Made by a program: the position numbers and the translations under genes
The notes under the pieces: generated by a model
What the model saw: the letters and a program-made list of their open reading frames with translations, nothing else
What the model was told of the DNA's origin: nothing
Databases searched by the model: none
Shown here: positions 14,750 to 21,998 of the stretch, one piece after another
Numbering within the stretch: the first letter of the stretch is position 1
Layout: the number at the start of each line of letters is the position of its first letter
NCBI RefSeq assembly: GCF_905203285.1
Contig: NZ_CAJKVK010000013.1
Coordinates: forward strand, 1-32,737
Direction of reading: 5' to 3'
DNA length: 32,737 nucleotides
From: an uncultured Succinatimonas sp.
GTDB taxonomy: Bacteria; Pseudomonadota; Gammaproteobacteria; Enterobacterales; Succinivibrionaceae

Positions 14750-15529
14750 ATGTCATCTATTTCTATGCGCGACATGCTTAAAGCAGGCGTTCACTTCGGT
14801 CACCAAACCCGTTACTGGAATCCTAAGATGAAGTCCTATATTTTCGGACATCGTAACGGCGTTCATATCATTAACCTTGAAAAGACCGTACAGTGCTACG
14901 AAGATGCTCTTAATTTCTTAAGCAGCGTAGTCGCTCATAAGGGTAAGGTTTTGTTTGTCGGTACTAAACGCGCAGCATGCGATCAGATCGGCCCTGCCGC
15001 TACTTCTTGCGGTCAGTTCTATGTTGATCATCGTTGGCTTGGCGGTATGCTTACCAACTGGAAGACCGTTCGTCAGTCCATCAAGCGTTTGAAGGAACTC
15101 GAGATTCAGTCTACCGACGGTACTTTTGACAAGCTTACCAAGAAAGAAGCTTTATTACGTACTCGTGAACTTGCCAAGTTGAACCGTTCTTTGGGCGGTA
15201 TCAAAGATATGGGCGGTTTGCCTGATGCTTTGTTCGTTATCGACGCTGAAGTTGAGCACATCGCAATCAAAGAAGCTAACAACCTCGGTATTCCGGTTGT
15301 TGCCGTTGTCGATACCAACTCCGATCCTGACGGCGTAAATTACGTAATTCCGGGTAACGATGACGCTATCCGTGCTGTTGAGCTTTATTTAAAGGGCGCA
15401 GTTGAAGTTATCAATGCCGCTCGTGCTCAGATGAATCACGTTGAAGCTGAGCAGCCTGCTGAGGCTCAGGAAGCTGCTGAGCCTGCCGAAGAAGCTAAAG
15501 AAGAAGCTGCTGAAGCAAAGGCTGAGTAA
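14750..15529 (+). CDS. rpsB: 30S ribosomal protein S2
   Basis: S2 is a structural protein of the small subunit that binds late near the head/body junction together with S1. The 259 residues begin MSSISMRDMLKAGVHFGHQ, followed by KMKSYIFGHRNGVHIINLEKT and DHRWLGGMLTNWKT, all hallmarks of S2. Residues from about 231 form an acidic Ala/Glu/Pro-rich tail (EAEQPAEAQEAAEPAEE...), which makes the protein longer than E. coli S2 (241). The ATG is preceded by AGAGGAAATCTC. Codons such as CGT and GGT dominate, as expected for a highly expressed gene. It is first in the translation-factor block. Confidence 0.98.
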   Translation: MSSISMRDMLKAGVHFGHQTRYWNPKMKSYIFGHRNGVHIINLEKTVQCYEDALNFLSSVVAHKGKVLFVGTKRAACDQIGPAATSCGQFYVDHRWLGGMLTNWKTVRQSIKRLKELEIQSTDGTFDKLTKKEALLRTRELAKLNRSLGGIKDMGGLPDALFVIDAEVEHIAIKEANNLGIPVVAVVDTNSDPDGVNYVIPGNDDAIRAVELYLKGAVEVINAARAQMNHVEAEQPAEAQEAAEPAEEAKEEAAEAKAE

Positions 15530-15586
15530 TTATCGGCTTATCTAGATAAAGTCATTAGGACTTATTTTTAGAGCTGTTAATTTTTT

Positions 15587-15608
15587 AGGGCCGGATAACC
15601 GGCCCTTT
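15587..15608 (+). terminator. Attenuating hairpin between rpsB and tsf
   Basis: AGGGCCGG (15587-15594) pairs perfectly with CCGGCCCT (15599-15606) across ATAA. The stem is GC-rich and stable but followed by only three T before ACG, so it looks like a partial terminator. It may let S2 mRNA exceed EF-Ts mRNA, or act as an RNA-end stabiliser. Partial termination between these two genes is known in E. coli. Confidence 0.65.
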
Positions 15609-15628
15609 ACGAATTTGAGGATTAAAAA

Positions 15629-16507
15629 ATGGCAAACGTAACTGCCGCTATGGTTAAAGAACTGCGCGACATTACCGGCGCAGGCTTTATGGACTGCAAA
15701 AAGGCTTTGGTTGCTGCTGACGGCAATATCGAAGCTGCTATTGAAGCAATGCGTAAGAGCGGTGCTCTTAAGGCTGCCAAGAAAGCTACCCGTACCGCCG
15801 CTGAAGGCGTTATTGCCGTAGCTCACGAAGGCAATACCGTCGTAATGCTCGAATTGAATTCCGAGACCGACTTTGCTGCCAAGAACGCAGAGTTTACCTC
15901 TTTTGCTCAGAAAGCTGCCGATGTCGCTTTAAAGAGCGGTGCTGCTGACGTTGAAGCATTGAAGGCTGCTGATTTCGGTGGTATGACCGTTGCTGACGCT
16001 TTAACCGCTTTAATCGCAAAAGTCGGTGAGAACATGAATTTGCGCCGCATGGTCCGCGTAACCGGTGATGTTTTGGGCATCTACGTTCACTCCAATCGCC
16101 GTATCGGCGTCGTTACCGTTTTAAACGGCGGTACCGAGGATTTGGCAAAAGATGTTGCTATGCACGTTTGCGCCAACAAGCCTGATTTCGTTCATCCTGA
16201 AGACGTTTCCGCTGAAGTTGTCGAGAAAGAGCGTCAGATTCAGATTGAGATCGCCGTCAAGTCCGGCAAGCCCCACGCTATTGCCGAGAAGATGGTTGAA
16301 GGCCGTATGAAGAAGTTTACCGGTGAAGTTTCTTTGACCGGTCAGCCTTTCGTTAAGGATCCTTCAGTTACTGTCGGTGAGTTGTTAAAGAGCCACAATG
16401 CTGATGCAGTAAGCTTCGTCCGTTACGAAGTAGGCGAAGGCATCGCTAAGAAAGAAGAGAACTTTGCAGAAGAAGTTCAGGCTCAGATCGCTGCCGCTAA
16501 CAAGTAA
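15629..16507 (+). CDS. tsf: Translation elongation factor Ts
   Basis: EF-Ts is the GDP/GTP exchange factor for EF-Tu. The 292 residues (E. coli 283) start MANVTAAMVKELRDITGAGFMDCKKAL, the UBA-like N-terminal domain, then show the core motif NSETDFAAKN (residues 76-85) that contacts EF-Tu, followed by the two core subdomains and the C-terminal module ending near VRYEVGEGIAKKEENFAEEV. GAGG lies 8 nt before the ATG. Codon choice is that of a strongly expressed gene. It follows rpsB after the hairpin-containing 99-nt spacer. Confidence 0.98.
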   Translation: MANVTAAMVKELRDITGAGFMDCKKALVAADGNIEAAIEAMRKSGALKAAKKATRTAAEGVIAVAHEGNTVVMLELNSETDFAAKNAEFTSFAQKAADVALKSGAADVEALKAADFGGMTVADALTALIAKVGENMNLRRMVRVTGDVLGIYVHSNRRIGVVTVLNGGTEDLAKDVAMHVCANKPDFVHPEDVSAEVVEKERQIQIEIAVKSGKPHAIAEKMVEGRMKKFTGEVSLTGQPFVKDPSVTVGELLKSHNADAVSFVRYEVGEGIAKKEENFAEEVQAQIAAANK

Positions 16508-16516
16508 TTGACCTTA

Positions 16517-17242
16517 ATGACTTCGGGACATGCAGACAATATGCGTAGAATTTTGCTGAAAATATCCGGTGAGGCTTTAGGCGGAAGTGCCGGCTTCGGA
16601 ATTGAACCGCAAATCCTGGCTCATGCGGCATCAGAGATCCGTAAAGTACAGGATGACGGCGTTCAGGTGGCTTTAGTGATAGGTGGCGGAAATATTTTTC
16701 GCGGCGCTGCATTGCAAAAAGCCGGACTTGATCGCGTCGCAGGCGATCAAATGGGTATGCTCGCAACCGTAATGAACGGTCTTGCAATGCGTGACGAACT
16801 TATTCGTCAGGGCGGCAAGTGCGTTTTGATGAGTGCTTACGGTATTCCTTCCATCAGTGCTCAATATAGTGCAGTTGCCGGCAGAAAAGCTCTTGAAGAC
16901 GGAAATGTCGTGATTGTCGCAGGCGGTACCGGTTCTCCTTTTTTCACAACCGATACTACGGCGGTTTTACGCGCAATTGAGCTTAAATGCGATGAAGTCA
17001 TGAAAGGAACTAAAGTGGACGGTGTATATACAGCCGATCCGGTTAAGGATCCGACAGCCGTCCGCTATTCTTCGCTTAGCTTTAGCGAAGTTTTGGCAAA
17101 AGAACTGCAGGTTATGGATTTAACCGCTTTTGTCCTGGCCCGTGATCATCACATGCCGATCCGTGTTTTTTCCATGAATAATGAAGGTGCTTTATTACGT
17201 GCCGCGACCGGCAAGGATGAGGGCACTTTAGTTTCAGACTAA
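16517..17242 (+). CDS. pyrH: UMP kinase
   Basis: PyrH phosphorylates UMP to UDP in pyrimidine nucleotide synthesis and belongs to the amino-acid kinase fold. Motifs are RILLKISGEAL (11-21), GGGNIFRG (56-63), DQMGMLATVMNGLAM (77-91) and GTGSPFFTTDTTAVLR (UMP/ATP binding). The open frame extends to a TTG at 16508 directly after the tsf stop. I chose the ATG at 16517 because it gives 241 residues and places RRILLK at the same distance from the start as KRILLK in E. coli PyrH. No clear Shine-Dalgarno precedes it, so coupling to tsf (stop 9 nt earlier) is likely. Another ATG at 16541 is possible. Confidence 0.95.
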   Translation: MTSGHADNMRRILLKISGEALGGSAGFGIEPQILAHAASEIRKVQDDGVQVALVIGGGNIFRGAALQKAGLDRVAGDQMGMLATVMNGLAMRDELIRQGGKCVLMSAYGIPSISAQYSAVAGRKALEDGNVVIVAGGTGSPFFTTDTTAVLRAIELKCDEVMKGTKVDGVYTADPVKDPTAVRYSSLSFSEVLAKELQVMDLTAFVLARDHHMPIRVFSMNNEGALLRAATGKDEGTLVSD

Positions 17243-17254
17243 GGAGAATGTTTG

Positions 17255-17812
17255 ATGCTTAACGATGTAAAACAAGATGCAAGCGCTCGCATGCAAAAGG
17301 CTATTGAGTCTTTAAGCAGCCGTCTTGCCAAGATCCGTACCGGCCGTGCTCAGCCCGGAATTTTAGACGGTATCATGGTTGAATATTACGGCAGTCCGAC
17401 TCCGCTGCGTCAGGTTGCACAGGTTAATGTTGAAGACGCTCGTACCTTAAAATTGACCGTTTTTGACCGCAACGCCATCAAGGATGTAGAAAAGGCCATT
17501 CAGAAGTCAGATTTAGGCTTGAATCCTGTCGTTGCCGGAATTGATATTCGCGTCCCGCTCCCTCCTTTAACCGAGGAGCGCCGTAAGGATTTGGTTAAAG
17601 TCGTTCGCGGTGAAATCGAGCAGACTCGCGTAGAGATTCGTAACATTCGTCGTGATGCTAACAATGCTCTTAAAGCTTTAGAAAAAGCCAAAGACATTTC
17701 TGAAGATGAGCAGCACGATGGTGAAGAGCAAATCCAGAAACTTACCGACGCTTCCGTTAAGAAGTGTGATGAGCTTTTGGCTGCAAAAGAAAAAGAGCTG
17801 ATGGAAATCTAA
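17255..17812 (+). CDS. frr: Ribosome recycling factor
   Basis: RRF splits post-termination ribosomes together with EF-G. With the ATG at 17255 the protein has exactly the E. coli length of 185 residues. Motifs are RLAKIRTGRAQPGILDGI, VEYYGSPTPLRQVAQVNVED and RVPLPPLTEERRKDLVKVVRGE, then a helical tail with RNIRRDANNALKALEK. The open frame starts one codon earlier at TTG 17252, but AAGGAG (17241-17246) is 8 nt from the ATG, so the ATG is preferred. It follows pyrH by 12 nt. Confidence 0.97.
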   Translation: MLNDVKQDASARMQKAIESLSSRLAKIRTGRAQPGILDGIMVEYYGSPTPLRQVAQVNVEDARTLKLTVFDRNAIKDVEKAIQKSDLGLNPVVAGIDIRVPLPPLTEERRKDLVKVVRGEIEQTRVEIRNIRRDANNALKALEKAKDISEDEQHDGEEQIQKLTDASVKKCDELLAAKEKELMEI

Positions 17813-17820
17813 TTGTCCTG

Positions 17821-18564
17821 ATGCTTACTGACAAAGAAATGACGGGAGAGATCAAGATCCCCCGTCATGTTGCCATTATTATGGATGGTAACGGTCGTTG
17901 GGCCGAAAAACGCGGATTATCGCGCGTTAAAGGTCACCGTGAAGGAGCCGCTGCCGTCAGACGTACCATTGAAGCCGCCGCCATACTCGGTGTGCATTCC
18001 CTTACTCTTTTTGCTTTTTCCAGTGAAAACTGGAAGCGTCCGCAGGCTGAAGTTGCAGCATTGATGGAGCTTTTTTCGCTTTCTTTGAAAAAAGAAACTC
18101 CGGTTTTACATAGAAACAATATAAAAGCCAAAGTTATAGGCGATGTGTCGCGCTTTAATCCGGGATTACAAAAAGCCATAAAAGCGCTTGAAGAAACAAC
18201 AGCCGAGAATTCAGGTCTTGAACTTAATATCGCAGCAAATTACGGTGGACGCTGGGATATCGTGGAGGCTTGCCGCAAGATACAAAATCAAATCTCTTGC
18301 GGACAGGTCACACAAAATGATCTTAATGAAGAGTATTTTAATAAGCAGTTAAGTTTACCGCAGGATATTGATTTATTAATCCGTACCGGCGGTGAAATGC
18401 GCATCAGCAACTTTTTATTATGGCAATGCGCGTACAGTGAATTATACGTAACGGACGTACTGTGGCCTGATTTTGGTGAAGAAGAGCTAAAAAGAGCCTT
18501 TTTGTTTTTCTCAGGTCGAGAGCGCCGTTTCGGAATGACTTCGGCTCAAATTAGAGGAAAATAA
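17821..18564 (+). CDS. uppS: Undecaprenyl diphosphate synthase
   Basis: This cis-prenyltransferase condenses isopentenyl diphosphate onto farnesyl diphosphate to make the C55 carrier precursor for peptidoglycan and O-antigen. The 247 residues (E. coli 252) carry HVAIIMDGNGRWA (catalytic D22), LTLFAFSSENWKRP, LNIAANYGGRWDIV, LLIRTGGEMRISNFLLW and SELYVTDVLWPDF. The position occupied by His in E. coli RTGGEHRISN is Met193 here; other bacterial enzymes have Gln, so this site tolerates change. The ATG 8 nt after frr has no clear Shine-Dalgarno; a second ATG lies at 17839. Confidence 0.97.
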   Translation: MLTDKEMTGEIKIPRHVAIIMDGNGRWAEKRGLSRVKGHREGAAAVRRTIEAAAILGVHSLTLFAFSSENWKRPQAEVAALMELFSLSLKKETPVLHRNNIKAKVIGDVSRFNPGLQKAIKALEETTAENSGLELNIAANYGGRWDIVEACRKIQNQISCGQVTQNDLNEEYFNKQLSLPQDIDLLIRTGGEMRISNFLLWQCAYSELYVTDVLWPDFGEEELKRAFLFFSGRERRFGMTSAQIRGK

Positions 18565-19425
18565 ATGGTTACCCGTATTATTACCGGCATCGTTTTAATC
18601 GCTGCTGTAATTGCGTGGCTTTTTTTTGCCGATTTCCCGATTTTTACCATGGGCGCACTCTTTATTTATATGGTCGGCGCTTATGAGTTAGGTCCTATTT
18701 TTAAATTTAAACAGCGCTATTTATTTTTATTTTTGGCTGTAGCTGCTGCGGTCGGATGCTTTGTAATAGCACCTCCTGGCGAGTTCGTATCGGGACATAT
18801 CCCTCCTGCCGTCAAATATATAATCGCATTAAGCATGCCTTTGTGGATTGGTGTTGTTCCGCTTATAAAAGCCTATCCGCATAAAAGCTCTTGGTATGAG
18901 AATAAAGTTATATGCGCGATTTTAGGTTTGCTGATGCTGGTGCCTTTTTTAGAAGGACTTTTGGTTTTGCGTTCAACTGATATTGCTCTTGACGCAAATA
19001 CCGGAGCTTATCTGGTGCTTGCCGTAATGGCTTTAGTGTGGGCGGCAGATTCCGGAGCGTATTTTGCCGGGGTGTTTTTCGGAAAAACCAAACTTATTCC
19101 TGAAGTCAGCCCTAAAAAGACCAGGGAAGGGTTATACGGCGGACTTATTTTGGCTTTTGCCGCGCTGATCCTTTTTATGCATCTCGGTCTTTTCTCAACT
19201 TACGGCAATAGCGGACCTGCGTTAATTGCTTCAGGAATTATCGCTATAGTTTTTTCCGTAATCGGCGATTTGCTTGAGAGTATGATTAAACGCCTGGGCG
19301 GAGTTAAAGATTCCGGAAAGATTTTCCCGGGTCACGGCGGAATGCTCGATCGTATAGACTCGCAGCTTGCGGCGATTCCTTTATTTTTATCCGTAAATTG
19401 GTTAATTAGCGGCAATTTGGCATGA
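18565..19425 (+). CDS. cdsA: Phosphatidate cytidylyltransferase (CDP-diglyceride synthase)
   Basis: CdsA makes CDP-diacylglycerol from phosphatidic acid and CTP in the inner membrane and is the branch point for phospholipids. The 286 residues are strongly hydrophobic, with about eight membrane segments. Near the C-terminus is the complete family signature SMIKR...KDSGKIFPGHGGMLDRID (239-265). WAADSGAYFAG at 159-169 is also typical. The ATG follows the uppS stop with no spacer and AGAGGA lies 7-8 nt upstream. Its stop overlaps the dxr start (ATGA). Confidence 0.97.
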   Translation: MVTRIITGIVLIAAVIAWLFFADFPIFTMGALFIYMVGAYELGPIFKFKQRYLFLFLAVAAAVGCFVIAPPGEFVSGHIPPAVKYIIALSMPLWIGVVPLIKAYPHKSSWYENKVICAILGLLMLVPFLEGLLVLRSTDIALDANTGAYLVLAVMALVWAADSGAYFAGVFFGKTKLIPEVSPKKTREGLYGGLILAFAALILFMHLGLFSTYGNSGPALIASGIIAIVFSVIGDLLESMIKRLGGVKDSGKIFPGHGGMLDRIDSQLAAIPLFLSVNWLISGNLA

Positions 19426-20615
19426 GAACCAAGATCACTTTATTAGGCGCTACCGGATCGATAGGCAGCAGTACATTAGATGTAATAGCGGCAAATCCTG
19501 ACAAATATGAGCTTTATGCGGCAGTGTGCGGGGGTAATGACGAGAAGATGCTTGATATTATCAAGCGTTTTGCGCCCAAACGAGCTGCCGTCTATGATAA
19601 AGATGCAGCCCGTCGTTTAAAGGACGCTTGTGCGCTTAATAACTTATCTTGCGATATTTTGGAAGGATCTGACGGCGTTTTGGAAATCGCTGCCGACAAA
19701 GAAGGAAGCTATGTCGTAGCGGCTATCGTCGGAGCCATGGGGCTTCCGCCCGTGCTTGCCGCGGTAAAGCGCGGTGCCGTGATTGGTCTTGCCAATAAAG
19801 AAGCGCTAGTGATGTCGGGCAAATTATTTTTTAATGAAGTTAAAAAATACGGTGCTAAAGTTTTGCCAATTGACAGTGAACACAGCGCGATTTTTCAGTG
19901 TTTGCCGCAAAAAGCCCAAGAGAGTCTTGGCAGCTGTGATTTAAAAGATTGCGGCGTGGATAAGATTTTACTTACAGGATCGGGCGGACCTTTTCGCACT
20001 CTTGAAATTGAAAAATTACAAGACGTCACTCCTTCAATGGCGATAAATCATCCGGTCTGGTCAATGGGTCCTAAGATTTCGGTTGACTCGTCAACGATGA
20101 TGAATAAAGGTCTTGAATTTATCGAAGCAAGATATTTATTCAATGCCTGTGACGATGATGTCAAGGTGGTTATTCATCCTCAGTCGGTAGTGCATTCAAT
20201 GGTTTCGTATATTGACGGAGCCGTGCTTGCCCAGCTTGGCAATCCGGATATGAAGACTCCGATAGCAAGAGCTCTTGCTTATCCGCAAAGAGTGGTGTCA
20301 GGAGTTAACGGTCTTGATTTTTGTTCTCTTAAAGCACTGACTTTTGAGGAGCCTGATTTTAAGCGTTACCCATGTCTTGCTCTTGCCATGCAGGCAAGTA
20401 AATTAGGACAGGGAGCAACTACAGCACTTAACGCAGCCAATGAGGTAGCAGTAGAGGCGTTTTTAAATGGCGCCTGCCGTTATTTGGATATAGCGTCTTT
20501 ATGTGCTCAAAGTCTCGATGCTTTCGGCGGAGAATCTCCTTATTCACTTGAGGAGATTTTTGAGCTTGACGCTAAAGTCAGGGATTATATTAAAGCTGCG
20601 GTAGCGAGGCTGTAA
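19422..20615 (+). CDS. dxr: 1-deoxy-D-xylulose 5-phosphate reductoisomerase
   Basis: Dxr makes 2-C-methyl-D-erythritol 4-phosphate, the committed step of the non-mevalonate isoprenoid pathway, using NADPH and a divalent metal. The 397 residues (E. coli 398) carry LGATGSIGSSTLDVI (8-22), GLANKEALVMSG (122-133) and the metal ligands D151, E153 (PIDSEHSA) and E232 (MMNKGLEF). The flexible loop NHPVWSMGPK lies at 209-218. It overlaps cdsA by 4 nt and shares one base with rseP (TAATG). The gene order places isoprenoid supply next to UppS, which uses its downstream product. Confidence 0.98.
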   Translation: MRTKITLLGATGSIGSSTLDVIAANPDKYELYAAVCGGNDEKMLDIIKRFAPKRAAVYDKDAARRLKDACALNNLSCDILEGSDGVLEIAADKEGSYVVAAIVGAMGLPPVLAAVKRGAVIGLANKEALVMSGKLFFNEVKKYGAKVLPIDSEHSAIFQCLPQKAQESLGSCDLKDCGVDKILLTGSGGPFRTLEIEKLQDVTPSMAINHPVWSMGPKISVDSSTMMNKGLEFIEARYLFNACDDDVKVVIHPQSVVHSMVSYIDGAVLAQLGNPDMKTPIARALAYPQRVVSGVNGLDFCSLKALTFEEPDFKRYPCLALAMQASKLGQGATTALNAANEVAVEAFLNGACRYLDIASLCAQSLDAFGGESPYSLEEIFELDAKVRDYIKAAVARL

Positions 20616-21973
20616 TGGGCTCTTTTTTGTGGAACCTGCTGTTTTTCGGAATCGCTATCGGTATTTTAGTGACTATTCATGAAGCAGGTCACTTTTTTGC
20701 TGCTAGGTTTTGCAAAGTTAAAATTCTGCGCTTTTCCATAGGTTTTGGCAAAGTGTTATGGTCGCGTAAGGGCAAAGACGGCTGTGAGTATGCCGTATCT
20801 GCAATTCCTTTGGGCGGTTATGTAAAAATGTACGGAGAAAACAAACAGGAAGCAGCTGCGCTTACCGACGTTTCCGGATCTTTTTACGCCAAATCTTTGA
20901 AAGCAAGAGCTTTTATTATTGCGGCAGGACCTTTGTGTAATATCCTGCTCGCTTTCTTTTTATATTGTTTCGTTAATTTAAGCGGCGTTACTTTAATAAA
21001 ACCTGTTATAGGAGATGTGGTTCCTAATTCGGTAGCCTCTGCAGCCGGTTTTAAAGAATATGATTTAATTGAAAGTATCGGCGGAATTGAGACTGCCGAT
21101 TGGAAAAACGCACTTTTGACTTTAGTTTCACACTCCGGGGAAAAAAACGTATTAATTGAAGTTAAGCGTGATTTGGGCCGGGGTGACAATATTTCGCTTA
21201 ACATGGATTTAAGCTCGTTTAAGTTGGAGCCGGATAAAGATCCGTTAGGCATATTGGGACTTAAAGTCTGTGTCGGTAAAATTTTAAACGTTATAAGCTC
21301 GGTAAATCAGGACAGTCCGGCTTTTCGCGCCGGTCTTAAAGCAGGGGATGAAATTATTTCCGTAAACGGAGTGGAGTCTACTTCTTGGTATCGTACTCAG
21401 GAAATGATTGCCGCCTCAAACGGTCAGCCTCTTACTTTAGTCATAAAACGGGATGGTGTTCTGTACACTACTACGCTTACAGCAGATCTTGTTTATGATG
21501 AAGTGTCGAAGTCTTATCGCCCTTTAATCGGAGTAGTGGCTAAAGCTGAACAAATACCCGAGCTTACCGAAAAGGTGCAGTACGGTTTATTCGATTCAGT
21601 AATTAAAGCGGCATCAGATACCTATGAAATGTCCTTAATTATTGTAAAATCAGCAGTAAAATTAATTACGGGACAAATTTCGGCGCAAAATATAGCCGGA
21701 CCTATTGCTATAGCTAAAGGCGCAGGAGAAAGTGCAACTATCGGTCTTACTTTCTTTATAAGTTTTTTGGCTGCTATTAGTGTAAACTTAGGTATTCTTA
21801 ATTTGATCCCGATACCGGTTTTGGACGGAGGACAGCTTTTATTCATTGCCTATGAGGCTGTTTTCCGTAAAGCGCCGAACGAAAAAGTGCAGTATATATT
21901 GTCGTTATTCGGACTTAGTTTGCTGCTTTTTATTTCGTTTTTGGCGATTTTTAATGATTTAAAAGCTCTATAA
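20615..21973 (+). CDS. rseP: RIP zinc metalloprotease (site-2 protease)
   Basis: RseP cleaves the anti-sigma factor RseA within the membrane after DegS and also clears remnant signal peptides. The 452 residues (E. coli 450) have the first membrane segment with HEAGH (zinc ligands H22 and H26, catalytic E23). FAARFCKVKILRFSIGFG follows. Two periplasmic PDZ domains span roughly 115-310 (DVVPNSVASAAGFKEYDLI and SSVNQDSPAFRAGLKAGDEI). The C-terminal NLIPIPVLDGGQL contains metal ligand D404. GAGG lies 6 nt before the ATG, inside dxr. No rseA or degS is in the window. Confidence 0.97.
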   Translation: MGSFLWNLLFFGIAIGILVTIHEAGHFFAARFCKVKILRFSIGFGKVLWSRKGKDGCEYAVSAIPLGGYVKMYGENKQEAAALTDVSGSFYAKSLKARAFIIAAGPLCNILLAFFLYCFVNLSGVTLIKPVIGDVVPNSVASAAGFKEYDLIESIGGIETADWKNALLTLVSHSGEKNVLIEVKRDLGRGDNISLNMDLSSFKLEPDKDPLGILGLKVCVGKILNVISSVNQDSPAFRAGLKAGDEIISVNGVESTSWYRTQEMIAASNGQPLTLVIKRDGVLYTTTLTADLVYDEVSKSYRPLIGVVAKAEQIPELTEKVQYGLFDSVIKAASDTYEMSLIIVKSAVKLITGQISAQNIAGPIAIAKGAGESATIGLTFFISFLAAISVNLGILNLIPIPVLDGGQLLFIAYEAVFRKAPNEKVQYILSLFGLSLLLFISFLAIFNDLKAL

Positions 21974-21998
21974 AAATTAGGCAAAGTGGAATTTGAAG

